From Trichomonas vaginalis G3 (Eukaryota; Parabasalia; Trichomonadida; Trichomonadidae): a stretch of 64,000 nucleotides of DNA. Positions 1-9,734 of this stretch are shown here, piece after piece. A program made the position numbers and the translations under genes. How positions within the stretch are numbered: position 1 is the first letter of the stretch; each line of letters starts with the position of its first letter. The stretch is from positions 30,891,896 to 30,955,895 of the forward strand of contig NC_067206.1 of NCBI RefSeq assembly GCF_026262505.1. Direction: 5' to 3'. The notes beneath the pieces were generated by a model. The model did not search any database. It was given only the letters and a program-made list of their open reading frames with translations, and was not told where the DNA came from.

Positions 1-1938
1 AAACTTGAGAATGATTATCAGGATTACATTCATACATGGGATGAAATATACCAAATTAATTCAGATAGCAACATATCAATAGCAAAATTATTCAAAGAAA
101 TCAAGACTAACTTGATTGACACTGGATATTTTACACCACAAGAGATGATTAAAAAGATAAACAAAGCGAGTGAATCTCGTTTACGTTATCGCCATGCATA
201 CATAAAGATAATGAATAAATTAGCAAAAGAATATCATTGCGAAAACATGTTAAAAATATCATCACTTTCAGAGTATGATAATCTCATTAAAAATACATAT
301 CAAGAAGCAATATTAAATGATGACGAAAAATCATTATTGGAATTCATGAAACGTGAACGACTTGATCCCAGTGAATTACTTGCAAATTGTAGTTTAAATG
401 GAGCAGAAAATTGTTTCAAGTTATTAAGAACAAAATTTAATGCGAGAGTCACTAAAAATTGTGTTGCCAATGCATTTAGAGGAAACAATAAATATATAAT
501 AAAAGAATGTTTGAAAAAACAGCAGCCTGATTCATCTTCAATGGAAGCTGCAATAGCATCTCATGATATCAGTAATCTTTATCAATTGATTGATGAATAT
601 CACTTCCAAATTTCAAGTTTCAACTTTCCAATACTTTCCATATGTTATGAATACCAAAATCTTCATGTATTTATTGTTTATTTAATTCGATCTAATGATT
701 TAGACAGATGTTTAGAATTTTCTCCTGTTTTTCATATTCGATCTCTTTGTAGATGTCTGTATAATAATGGTGGAGACGTTAGAGAATCAGGTCCCGATGA
801 TGCCACAGCTCTTCAAATTGCAATTTATGAAAATCAAACTGATATTGCAAAAGATTTAATTTCATTTGGAAGTGATATCAAAGCAATGGCTCCAAGAAAT
901 GGAAATCCAATTATTTTTGCTGTATCTTCAAACAATTCTGAATTGGTGGAGTTACTTATTTCACGTGGAGCTTATGTCAACATTCATGATCCAAGAACTG
1001 AATTTTCACTGCTTCATATTGCAACTATCTTCAGAAATAAAAAAATTATTGAAATCCTAATCAAACATGGTGCATTTGTAAATGAAAATTCGAACAAATT
1101 TGGAGTTACACCTCTTATGTTGGCATCACTTTTGAATTATAAAGATATTGTAAAATTACTTATTTCACGTGGTGAAAGAATAAGCAGAACAGATAATTAT
1201 GGAAATAATGCTCTTGCTTATGCTTTATTGTATAACAATAAAGAATTCATGGAACAAATTCTTAAACGTTTTAACTCAATGTTCCAACATTTTGATTATC
1301 AATTATTTGATTTGGAAAGCAACAACAAAGATATGATCAATCTTCTAATTTCATATGGTGCAAATATCCAAAAACAAAATAAATTTGGAAATTCACCTCT
1401 ACATATAGCGGCATTAATGTCTAATGGCGAAAACACAAAACTTTTAATTTCTCAAGGTGTAGATATAAATTCTGTAAATAATAACGAAGAAACTCCCCTT
1501 GATATCGCTATAATGCGTGGTAAGAGAGAGTTTAACAAAGAGTTTCATGATTTTGAGGAAGAAGACTACCAGAATTTTATTGATTTTTTGGAGAAGAAAA
1601 GTGATATTGTATCTATCTTATTATCGAATGATGGTGTAATATATTCTAACAAGGAGTTCAAAAGCAATGATATCATACATATAATGTTTGACTATTTCTG
1701 GGAAAGATACAAAATCATCTATCCAGGAATAATAACGCTAGTAATCATATTAGGAATTATCTATGGATTGATAAAATTAAATCAATGTTTAACTAATCGC
1801 TTTATTAAGTTGATAATAAGATCTTTACAATGGATAATTATTGGAATTAATTTTGTTTTACCAATGTTTTACCTCCCACTTTCGATTTATGCGCATTATT
1901 ATAGGTTAGATATTTTTTTGGGATTAAAAATATTATAA
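1..1938 (+). CDS. Ankyrin-repeat protein, DUF3447 type, with C-terminal membrane segments (5' end outside window)
   Basis: The frame is open from the first base of the window, so the true ATG lies upstream. The N-terminal part (residues with YTPQEMI-like spacing and a cysteine/asparagine-rich helical block) looks like the DUF3447 region that precedes ankyrin repeats in the very large Trichomonas ankyrin family. From about base 800 there are successive ankyrin units, recognisable by G(D/A)xI/V, TPLMLAS, SPLHIAA and LLIS(Q/R/Y)G. Unusually, the last ~70 residues hold two hydrophobic stretches (around 1720-1780 and 1810-1890), suggesting the protein is tethered to a membrane. Cellular role is unknown; ankyrin stacks usually bind protein partners. 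The family call is firm, membrane anchoring is inference from hydrophobicity. Confidence 0.85.
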   Translation, partial: KLENDYQDYIHTWDEIYQINSDSNISIAKLFKEIKTNLIDTGYFTPQEMIKKINKASESRLRYRHAYIKIMNKLAKEYHCENMLKISSLSEYDNLIKNTYQEAILNDDEKSLLEFMKRERLDPSELLANCSLNGAENCFKLLRTKFNARVTKNCVANAFRGNNKYIIKECLKKQQPDSSSMEAAIASHDISNLYQLIDEYHFQISSFNFPILSICYEYQNLHVFIVYLIRSNDLDRCLEFSPVFHIRSLCRCLYNNGGDVRESGPDDATALQIAIYENQTDIAKDLISFGSDIKAMAPRNGNPIIFAVSSNNSELVELLISRGAYVNIHDPRTEFSLLHIATIFRNKKIIEILIKHGAFVNENSNKFGVTPLMLASLLNYKDIVKLLISRGERISRTDNYGNNALAYALLYNNKEFMEQILKRFNSMFQHFDYQLFDLESNNKDMINLLISYGANIQKQNKFGNSPLHIAALMSNGENTKLLISQGVDINSVNNNEETPLDIAIMRGKREFNKEFHDFEEEDYQNFIDFLEKKSDIVSILLSNDGVIYSNKEFKSNDIIHIMFDYFWERYKIIYPGIITLVIILGIIYGLIKLNQCLTNRFIKLIIRSLQWIIIGINFVLPMFYLPLSIYAHYYRLDIFLGLKIL

Positions 1939-2555
1939 AGCATCTTATGATTATTCCTTAATATTTTTGTCACCACTTTCTCAATATTAAAAGTAACTCA
2001 TAATTACTAATAGAATAATAGCTGTCATACTTTTTATAATACAATGTCTGCATTGAAGATAAAACAAATATTACTCAATAATTAGAAATGAGTATGAAGA
2101 AACAATGATTCAGCTTGCTGGATATTGTTACTCTCTGCTATAGTGAGGTTGTGCCCAGCAGCACTTGTATATTCGGCTCCTACTCTCAATTAAAATATAA
2201 TTATTGTAAAGGAAATCTTGTAAAAAGCAATAGAGACCAACACCGATATGGAAATATAGGATATCACAGGGCCTTTATAATGGTAATTTATGGTTTTTTT
2301 TTCTAATATTAAAGGTGCACTTACCACTTTCTGACATTCTCTCAATTTTTTTTGACATTCATACTTTATAGCCCAATTTTCTAAGGTAAAAAAAAGTATG
2401 AATGTTCGGGAAAAAGTTACCATAATTAACTGCCTAGTACCTCATATGGCGGTTATACTTTTTTGTTGTTAAAATAAAATGATAGCATATCAGAAAGTGT
2501 TAAATAAATTTTAGAAAAATAGAAGATTAAAAAAAAGTAAATCAAATATATTTTA
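1939..2555. other. Intergenic, no gene seen
   Basis: AT-rich spacer between a plus-strand gene and a minus-strand gene that converge here. A slightly more GC-rich patch lies at 2115-2200, but no RNA fold or conserved protein was recognised. Confidence 0.5.
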
Positions 2556-4247
2556 TCATATTGAAATAACAAGAGGAATATCAACAGTTCTATCAGCAGG
2601 AGTGTCACCATCAGTTGTTTTGAGGTGCCTGCAGTACAAACAAAGAATTATCATTGAAACAATGATTGTTAACAAGAAAATCATGTAAATTGCAACCAAA
2701 ATCAGCAATTTCGAGTATCTGTTATCTACAGGAGATATTGAACAAATGCTTTCTGACGGAGGACACAAAATTTCCGTGTTTCCAAATTTAATTTTCTTTC
2801 CAGAATAACAAATACGAGGAACACGGCCAATTTTAATAAACAGAGTTCCATATTCGTCACAGAACATTTTGTAGCATCCTGCAAACGAAGTTCCATCATT
2901 TCCTTCTGCACAAAAAGAATTTTCTCCAAATTCTTCTTTTCGACTGATGCTTTTATCAGTTTTAGACTCAGAATTAGAACACAACTGTCCTTTTGGTATT
3001 TTTACGTTCTGGTATTCAAATTCTTTGTAAAATGAAATCAAATTTAAATTATTTGGATTTGAATAGTTGATTTCGCTGCAATAATCAGCTAAACTAGAGT
3101 GATAACAGCTTGGTGTCGTATCTCCAGCACATTCCGACCTTCCTTTGTAATCATAAGAACAAATTTCTCCTTTTTGGTCGTTTTTACAGAAATAATTGGC
3201 CGGATACGTTTTCTGAGGTGATTCAAATGGGAAATCTAACCGTTTTTTCTTTCCAACCGTTGTTCCATTTCCCCAATTTATTTTTTCAAAATTAAATTTG
3301 GAATCTGAGAGTTGGTAGAAGCCAGTACTCATTAAAATAGACTTAGTTGCATCCGAAATAACCTTTGACGGCATGGAAACTGTGTTCATTATATCAGAAA
3401 AATAAACAATTCCAGATGTATGACTTGTATAGTCATTTCCGGTTAAATCAAGTTCTATACCATTTATATTTTCAATTGGCTTGTTGCCAAATCTGTTATC
3501 CATGAATTTTCTCGTTGATGGAGTATCAACAACAAAATAATCTTTGTTGTACTTGTTATAATGCAATTTCTGTATTGGAGATTGCTTGTATTGAGTATTT
3601 GTAGCGTTATCAATCCAATAATTAACTAAATTCTTGGAAATTCCGAGAATATGAAAAACTTGATGGAGAATTTCTAAGAAAAACTCTCTATTTGGCATAT
3701 TCAATGACTGATATTTCGAAGGAATTGCTTGTGGATCTATAAAAATGACTCCTTGAACTGGTCTTCCTTTATATAAAACTTGAAAAACGGATCCCATGTT
3801 TGTATCATATACGTGTTGTAGTTTTCTGACATATACACTAATAAAGAGATCTGTATCAACTAGTAATGATTCATTAATTGGAAAATCTAAAATTTTGGCC
3901 GGAGAAATTGGCTGATTTAAAGGTTCTACTAGTAGAAAACTATTAACGAGTGATTTTACTTCGTTAAATGTTTGTTGTAGCGCTAGTTTTTGCTCTTCTG
4001 TTATTATATCTTTTGAAGTACAAATATACATATCATTTGCTAATGACCATCGAACTACTTGATCTTCATGTTCACACATTTGATTATCAGAGTTGGACAT
4101 CACGCTGGATAAATCAAAATGAATATTTATCTCTTTCTTTCCTATTGCCTGCGTTTGTGGTCCAACTTCAATATTTGTTAAGTTGGTTATTTTCGATTGA
4201 AACACGTCATGATAGCATTTCTTAATCGCTATAAGCGATAGGAACAT
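2556..4247 (-). CDS. Leishmanolysin (GP63)-like surface protein, peptidase family M8, probably inactive
   Basis: 563 residues resembling trichomonad GP63-like proteins: a central metzincin-like domain, a cysteine-rich region (about residues 350-500) and one C-terminal transmembrane helix (about 520-545) with a short cytoplasmic tail. Active M8 enzymes have HExxHxxG. Here the motif reads HQVFHILG, so the catalytic glutamate is glutamine (CAA codon at 3660-3662). A later His followed by a DIM Met-turn is still present (SHTSG...DIMN). Zinc binding may persist but proteolysis is unlikely. The N-terminus is short: hydrophobic residues lie in frame upstream of this ATG, but with no ATG before an in-frame stop, so the signal peptide may be eroded. 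The stop is TGA. Family call firm; inactivity is inference from the motif. Confidence 0.85.
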   Translation of the reverse strand: MFLSLIAIKKCYHDVFQSKITNLTNIEVGPQTQAIGKKEINIHFDLSSVMSNSDNQMCEHEDQVVRWSLANDMYICTSKDIITEEQKLALQQTFNEVKSLVNSFLLVEPLNQPISPAKILDFPINESLLVDTDLFISVYVRKLQHVYDTNMGSVFQVLYKGRPVQGVIFIDPQAIPSKYQSLNMPNREFFLEILHQVFHILGISKNLVNYWIDNATNTQYKQSPIQKLHYNKYNKDYFVVDTPSTRKFMDNRFGNKPIENINGIELDLTGNDYTSHTSGIVYFSDIMNTVSMPSKVISDATKSILMSTGFYQLSDSKFNFEKINWGNGTTVGKKKRLDFPFESPQKTYPANYFCKNDQKGEICSYDYKGRSECAGDTTPSCYHSSLADYCSEINYSNPNNLNLISFYKEFEYQNVKIPKGQLCSNSESKTDKSISRKEEFGENSFCAEGNDGTSFAGCYKMFCDEYGTLFIKIGRVPRICYSGKKIKFGNTEILCPPSESICSISPVDNRYSKLLILVAIYMIFLLTIIVSMIILCLYCRHLKTTDGDTPADRTVDIPLVISI

Positions 4248-4642
4248 GCTGCGAAAGCAACAAATGGCAGAAACAATACTGAAAGTTAGAGAATACTCAT
4301 AGCATATTGTTATGTGTTGCTATATTCAAATCATGCACTTCTAAGAATATCAAAAAAATATTCGAAAAGTTTATATACAACTTGTTACTTTTTAAATACG
4401 TCTAAAATCACTTCAATTACAAACCATTTCATGAATATTTAATGTTCATCTCATTTGATTTGTATCAATTGATTAGATCAAAAGAATCCTGAGAATTCAT
4501 ATTAAAATCAGCGGTTATACCTTTTAAATAACAAATGCACATTGGATACACAATACAAAATTAGATATATTTTTGATCAAATACCTCATCCATTATATAA
4601 TGGTCAGATCCTGCAAATATAATCCTCAGAGTCGAGTATGAT
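4248..4642. other. Intergenic, no gene seen
   Basis: AT-rich spacer upstream of the GP63-like gene. No convincing coding frame; promoter elements were not clearly identified. Confidence 0.45.
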
Positions 4643-4737
4643 GGAGATTGTCCTTATAATGGACTATCTCTCCAAGACTTGATCCTTAAAGATAGAATTA
4701 TCTAGACTTTGACCTAAGGATGCGACTACTTCGCATC
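4643..4737. other. Cluster of stem-loops, possible structured RNA or repeat remnant
   Basis: Three adjacent inverted repeats: GAGAT-t-GTCC / GGAC-t-ATCTC with a 7-nt loop (4644-4670), ATCCTTA / TAAGGAT enclosing AGATA-gaat-TATCT (about 4682-4720), and GATGCGA-ctact-TCGCATC (4719-4737). The region is more GC-rich than its surroundings. It does not fold into a tRNA cloverleaf that I can recognise and lacks a standard T-loop. A minus-strand open frame crosses it but looks non-coding. Confidence 0.4.
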
Positions 4738-4974
4738 GGCCATTTGACCTTAAAACAAAATACATAAATTTCATTACCTTAAGACTCTGTTTCTTTTCTA
4801 CTTTTCTCTGCTGCAATATGAAGAACGGTATCGCCAAATAACACCTATCGTCGAAACTCAGACTAAGTCCTTTTATATTTTCACATGATATGCGAATTGG
4901 AGTTTCCTCATTCGATATTCGTAACAAATAAAAAAATTGCGATTGCAATTCTCCAGCAATTTTTGGCAAACCCA

Positions 4975-4994
4975 AATTTTAGCTAAAAGTGACA
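4975..4994 (+). repeat. Left copy of 20-bp inverted repeat of the candidate MULE element
   Basis: Exact reverse complement of 8007-8026. Similarity stops just inside and just outside the 20 bp. Confidence 0.6.
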
Positions 4995-5048
4995 GGGAAA
5001 AAAAAACGTTTAGTATTAAAAAAAAGACCGATGAGAGCTTCGTTCGAA

Positions 5049-5118
5049 ATATAGAGGGAACTGAGAATGCGCAACCATTCTCAGGGAATATTGGATGCTA
5101 TTCCCGTTCCCTCTGTAT
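5049..5118. other. Perfect three-way-junction (T-shaped) inverted repeat
   Basis: Three stems abut with no unpaired base at the junction. P1 pairs GAGGGAAC (5054-5061) with GTTCCCTC (5106-5113) and extends outward to about 5049/5118 with one G-T pair. P2 pairs TGAGAATG (5062-5069) with CATTCTCA (5076-5083), loop CGCAAC. P3 pairs GGGAATA (5084-5090) with TATTCCC (5099-5105), loop TTGGATGC. Such geometry is known from T-shaped viral terminal hairpins and from junction RNAs; which applies here is unknown. It lies 55 bp inside the candidate MULE terminus. Confidence 0.75.
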
Positions 5119-5155
5119 GGAAAATTGAGGTTTTCAAAGGGAGTTAAAATAATAT

Positions 5156-5508
5156 CAAATTTATACTAATTTACTTCAAAATACAAAAGTATTTGACAGC
5201 TAAAATTAGTTACTTTAGCAAGCCTATCAATACCCTTTTACGATTATTGCTACTTTTTCGAAATAAAAGTAAAAACAAATTTATACTAATTTACTTCAAA
5301 ATACAAAAGTATTTGACAGCTAAAATTAGTTACTTTAGCAAGCCTATCAATACCCTTTTACGATTATTGCTACTTTTTCGAAATAAAAGTAAAAACAAAT
5401 TTATACTAATTTACTTCAAAATACAAAAGTATTTGACAGCTAAAATTAGTTACTTTAGCAAGCCTATCAATACCCTTTTACGATTATTGCTACTTTTTCG
5501 AAATAAAA
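5156..5508. repeat. Tandem array, 120-bp unit, about 2.9 copies
   Basis: Three copies of a 120-bp unit, identical by eye, run head to tail. The unit length is a multiple of three, so a long frame crosses the array, but it looks like repeat translation, not a gene. Each unit holds GCTAAA...TTTAGC, a small hairpin related to the TAGCTAAA core of the element's terminal repeat. Confidence 0.95.
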
Positions 5509-5586
5509 TAAATTTATTATCAAAAACCTTTTTTTCTTAGTAAAAATAAAAATGTTATTTTATATCAAGTTTTTATTCATAAATTT

Positions 5587-7256
5587 TTATAATGTTGTAT
5601 AAATTTGAAGGTGGAAATCTGTAATAATTTTATCTTGAAAAGACTTGGCATTCTCAACAATGAATTGAGGGGTATTGCATCCAAATTCTGTAATTTGCGT
5701 GAGAATACTAAGCTTGATTTCCATTGGGATACTTAATTTCGAAAAATACTGGGTCATTCGTTTTTGAACCTTTGCTGCCTTGACAACTTTATCAAGTAGG
5801 TCATCTAAACCCAATTGAAGCGTATTTAAGTTTGCTGATGAGTTAACTATTAACGATTTAATTTTATCAGTGAGCATTATACATTTTTCTGTATCCAGTC
5901 TGATTGTAGACTTTTTTGGCTTTTTTTCAGATGGCAACGGATTTGGAATTTTGTCTCTGAGCCTTATATCTTGAGAAATTCTGTAATAAAATGAAGGAAC
6001 GATAAAATCGATTAATTTCATCACAAATCGATCAAATCTCATGAAAATTGTTCCGCCAAAGTAGTAATATTTAATTTTTTTGTTAATCGATTCTGAAATG
6101 TTATTTGTGAGAGCTAAATTTTCATCTCTTTCAGCGGCTGTCCATCTTTCTTGGTTTGATATCCATTGATTTTGTATGTATTTTGAAAATTCTGGGAATT
6201 TTTCGGCTATTTCCAGAATTTTTTTGAACGTTGGTTCAATCCATTCTTTCTTGCCATTTCTGCCGTATGCAAGATAGTTCATTTTTGTATCTAATATCAA
6301 TTTGTCTGAACTCTCAAATGCATAATCTTTCAAATTTTTTCTGAACGCCCTCATTACATGAACTGCACACCAATGAAGGATAACTTCTGGAAAAGAGTTG
6401 ATAATCGCATTTTCGATTTCTTGTGCACAATCTGACATAAAATATTTTGGTTTTACTTTTGCCCAGTTAAAAAATGCCTTGAGACAGAATGCAATATTTT
6501 CTGAAGTGTTTGGATAAACGACAAATTGAAAAATTGGGAATGCATGTGTATTTGGAAATTTGGCTGATATCATGTAAAACAACATTTTAAATTCAAGTAA
6601 TGAATGGGTTGCATCAATAAAATGCTCTTTCACAATTTTGATTATGTCCAGAAATTTGAAAGAAGCATAATAAAAGATTAATTTCTTTGGTTTGTTGTAA
6701 TTATCGACATCGAAATAAATTAAATCTTTTGGTGACTCTTGTTCTTTGATACCCTTAAATAATTGAGTTGACTTGAATTGATTATCATCGTACTTTTGAA
6801 TACCTTTGATCTTTTTATTTTTTTTCCTGAATTGTTTTCATTTGATCTGAAGATGCATTCAAAAAAGATGGCCTGTTAAGTGGATCATCCAGATCAAGTT
6901 TTTTGTCGCATTCAATTTGAGCCATTTTCGGATCACCCCCTGTTTTATAAAATTAATAAGTACCCGACGATAGCATTGTGATAATGTGTGGTATTTCTTT
7001 GTCTCATCTTTGATTTGATTGTGATTATGTGTTCCATTATATTCTGTTAGGATATATTCTTCATCATCCTTTAGAAATGAGATACATGCTTCACATTTAT
7101 CTGCACTGCACCTGAATTTTAATTTTGTTCCCCCTAAATTTGGATTTTTTTTAATTGATATGGACAACCTGCATGGCATTCGTTATCAATGACAGCTTTC
7201 ATAGCATCTATATAAGATAGCCTTTCTTTAAGTTCGCATGGTGCATCGATATGCAT
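5587..7256 (-). pseudogene. MULE-type (Mutator-like) transposase, frameshifted
   Basis: Reading from the ATG at 7256, the frame encodes a Cys/His DNA-binding module (two Cys pairs and an HNH, FLYWCH/WRKY-like) and then a MULE catalytic core with FIDATHS (first Asp), FMSDC (second Asp), a CxxH pair (CAVH) and a NNISES segment offering the Glu. Continuity is broken by at least three one-base shifts, all in homopolymers: T8 at 7145-7152, C5 at 6936-6940 and T8 at 6818-6825 (plus-strand bases). The downstream piece (5587 to about 6815) is a single long frame containing the whole DDE core. Transposition activity from this copy is unlikely. Confidence 0.8.
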
Positions 7257-8150
7257 CAAAAAAATGAAATGAAATTTCAATATCAAAAAAAGCACAAAAT
7301 TTGAAAAAATTCACAAATCTCGGTTTCTGAAAGAAAATGGCCTCTTAAACTTTGTGCATATATTCATCTATAAGACACATTGTATCCATATATTATTTAG
7401 CCAACACAACTTATCTGGTATCGAGAAAATTCAAAAAAAGCACAAAATTTGAAAATTGCTCGGTTCTACATTCAAAATAAATTTCATTAATTTTTACGTA
7501 CATATTAAGGTACTTATCTTCTACATATATAATCTTCATTAGATATATACATGATAAATAAAATTCATAAAACATTAAAAATCAAAAAATTAGATGAACC
7601 TTGGCAATTAAACTTTATTAAATAATAGTTGTTTATAAATTATATTATATTATCATTTAATATTATTTTGATAATGAAGATTTTATTTTGCAATAATATA
7701 AACGAAATTTTTTACCTTATGAACTTTTGATGGAAATATGCAAATTTAAAATAATAAAGAAAGCCGCGAGCGAAGCGATCGGCTTAGTTCGAAGATTTTG
7801 ATTCAAATCTTTGCTGATCTGTAATTCGCGGAAGCCGCGAGCGAATCGAGCGGCTTAGGTCTAAGATTTTGATTCAAATCTTTGCTTATATTCCTTAAAT
7901 TCTTTATGAAACTCGCAACAGTTCCATAAAAAATTTTAAATTCTAAACTGTCGAAATTACCGATCGGTAATCACACCCTTCACGGGTATGTCACTTTTTA
8001 CAGGCATGTCACTTTTAGCTAAAATTACCCCTACTCGCAATTTTTTACATATCAATGGAAAAAGTAATTAATTAAGACCAAATTATTTATTATTTCTAAT
8101 TCAAAGGATTTTTTACGATCTAAAATTTTTTCGGTGATATGTCACTTTTT
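7257..8150. other. Non-coding right flank of the MULE element with duplicated GC-rich hairpins and a palindrome
   Basis: A ~56-bp unit is present twice (7760-7815 and 7831-7886). Each unit has AAGCCG...CGGCTT and AAGATTT-TGATTC-AAATCTT hairpins. ATTACCGATCGGTAAT at 7956-7971 is a perfect 16-bp palindrome. TGTCACTTTT occurs at 7989, 8007 and 8140. No coding frame is supported. Confidence 0.6.
8007..8026 (-). repeat. Right copy of 20-bp inverted repeat of the candidate MULE element
   Basis: Exact reverse complement of 4975-4994; the outer end is followed by ACCCCTACT, which does not match the left flank. Confidence 0.6.
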
Positions 8151-8158
8151 TCATATTT
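8151..8158 (+). promoter_or_regulatory. Initiator (Inr) TCATATTT upstream of the IST1-like gene
   Basis: TCATATTT lies 16 bases before the ATG at 8167, matching the trichomonad initiator TCA(+1)Y(A/T). Its position supports the choice of that ATG as the start. Confidence 0.6.
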
Positions 8159-8166
8159 TATTTTCC

Positions 8167-9084
8167 ATGTTTGGTTATAAACCACATAAGGTCAAAGATG
8201 AGATGAGAATCTTCAATGCATGGTGTACTCATACCATAAAAGAAAATGAGAATAAGAGAAAAGGTGCTTTAACTTTGATAAAACGTGAAGCACAGCAAAA
8301 GAAGACAACAAACATTGCAAACTATGTTGAAAAGTATTGCAAACATGATACGGCATATAATGCAGTTCGTTATATCGAAGCAGCTTCTAAATATGTTTAT
8401 GAAAATGCAGATGCCCTCAAAAAAGAAAAACCAGACGCCGAAGGACAAAGATATATTGATTTCCTTCATGCTGTTAAGCATAAATTGAATTCAAAGGCTT
8501 TAATTGATTCACTTGATTATTTAGACCACGTAGCACCAAAATCAGGCCACCAACCTATTATCCCAGAGGAGGTTACACGATTCCTCAATGATGCAACACC
8601 TTCTGCTGCTACAAAAGTCGAAACTTTATCTCAAATCGGCTCAATGCTTAATCTGTCCAACGAATTTGTTGGTAGAGTAATGAAAGAATCGCCATCCCTA
8701 CAAATGGGCCTCAGCCAAGCAACTCCAGCTCCTTCTCAGCCAAATCCACAATTTTATCCTCAGCAACAGCCTGGAATGATGCCTCCAGGCATGATGTACC
8801 AAGGCGGATACCAACAGCCAGGTATGATGCCTCCACAACAAGGACAAATGTACCCTCCTAATCAAATGAACGGACAACAGCCACAAATGTGGGGTCCACC
8901 ACCACAGCAGGGCCAGCAACAACCTTTCATGCCGGGTCAACAGCCAGGAATGATGTATCCACCACAAAATCCAATTTACGCTCCTCCTCCACAGCAAATG
9001 AACTCTTCACAAGGATTACCACAGGATTCCGGATCTATTCCACCTGCTAACATTAACGCAACTAATCCTTACCAAAATCTTTAA
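8167..9084 (+). CDS. IST1/ESCRT-III-like protein with Pro/Gln/Met-rich tail
   Basis: 305 residues from an ATG positioned just after an initiator. The first ~170 residues are helical and basic (MFGYKP, then KREAQQK and an AVRYIEAASKYVYEN segment), reminiscent of the IST1 domain that binds ESCRT-III subunits during membrane scission. Residues ~190-305 form a low-complexity tail of QQPGMMPP and QPQMWGPPP type repeats, common in ESCRT-associated and endocytic adaptors. No transmembrane segment. The IST1 assignment rests on pattern resemblance only; another helical adaptor domain (for example ENTH/ANTH or VHS type) is possible. Confidence 0.5.
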   Translation: MFGYKPHKVKDEMRIFNAWCTHTIKENENKRKGALTLIKREAQQKKTTNIANYVEKYCKHDTAYNAVRYIEAASKYVYENADALKKEKPDAEGQRYIDFLHAVKHKLNSKALIDSLDYLDHVAPKSGHQPIIPEEVTRFLNDATPSAATKVETLSQIGSMLNLSNEFVGRVMKESPSLQMGLSQATPAPSQPNPQFYPQQQPGMMPPGMMYQGGYQQPGMMPPQQGQMYPPNQMNGQQPQMWGPPPQQGQQQPFMPGQQPGMMYPPQNPIYAPPPQQMNSSQGLPQDSGSIPPANINATNPYQNL

Positions 9085-9734
9085 TTTTTTATGTTTGGTC
9101 TTACGAAGTTGAATTAAACTGTACATTAATGCTCGAATTTTATCAAGTTTGTTACTTTTTAAATGAATTTTATGCTTAATTTTAAAAAAATATTTTCAAA
9201 ATATCTAAGTAAACATGATATTTTTAGTTTGCCATAATATTTATACGTTTCGATATTCTTTTTCCTTAGTTCATTTGAGTTGGAAACATATTGTTTGAAT
9301 AAGAAATATCAATTCATCTAAAATACGCCCTATTTCGATCGAAAATCGTTATTTTACAATCTAAAATGCCCAATAAAGTTATATTGCACTATATTCATTA
9401 CTGGATATAATCTCCTTATGTTTTTTTCCTATGTTTTGAAATATCGACCATGAATTAGTAATAAATCATGCACTATAGTACCATATCTCTTATTAATGAA
9501 AATGCTCAAAATTATGAAGAAATAACATAACATAAGTGTGATACTTATGGTTGCATGAGGGAATGCTGAAGGCAGAAAGATGAGTTTTTACTGTCAGATT
9601 TATTTTTTTTTATCAAAATATTGGGTATGTCATTATTCCGAATTTCATTTGTCTAGTTTTGAAAAAGAAATTCTATAACGTAAGCACATATTAAAAATAT
9701 GTTTACTATAAATAACAAACAATAATATAAATAA
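9085..9734. other. Intergenic between convergent genes, no gene seen
   Basis: 650 bases of AT-rich DNA following the IST1-like gene and the BspA-like gene, which converge. Nothing recognisable beyond homopolymer runs. Confidence 0.5.

Larger units (their letters stand above)
4975..8026. mobile_element. Candidate MULE-type DNA transposon, decayed
   Basis: A 20-bp perfect inverted repeat (AATTTTAGCTAAAAGTGACA at 4975-4994, its complement at 8007-8026) brackets a MULE transposase remnant. Sub-terminal DNA is highly structured: a T-shaped junction and a 120-bp tandem array at the left end, GC-rich duplicated hairpins and a 16-bp palindrome at the right end. I find no clear 8-11-bp target duplication flanking the repeats, so the exact ends are unproven. 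The inverted repeat contains the word TGTCACTTTT, which is dispersed elsewhere in the window, so part of the match could reflect that word. Confidence 0.5.

Noticed and set aside
4700..4750. tRNA gene
   Set aside because: One good hairpin and a GGATCAAGTC string exist, but no cloverleaf with consistent acceptor, D and T arms can be drawn.
4664..4975. 103-codon minus-strand frame
   Set aside because: It crosses several hairpins, shows no domain and ends inside the MULE repeat; treated as chance over a structured region.
5193..5540. 115-codon repetitive frame
   Set aside because: It is only the translation of a 120-bp tandem repeat whose length is a multiple of three.
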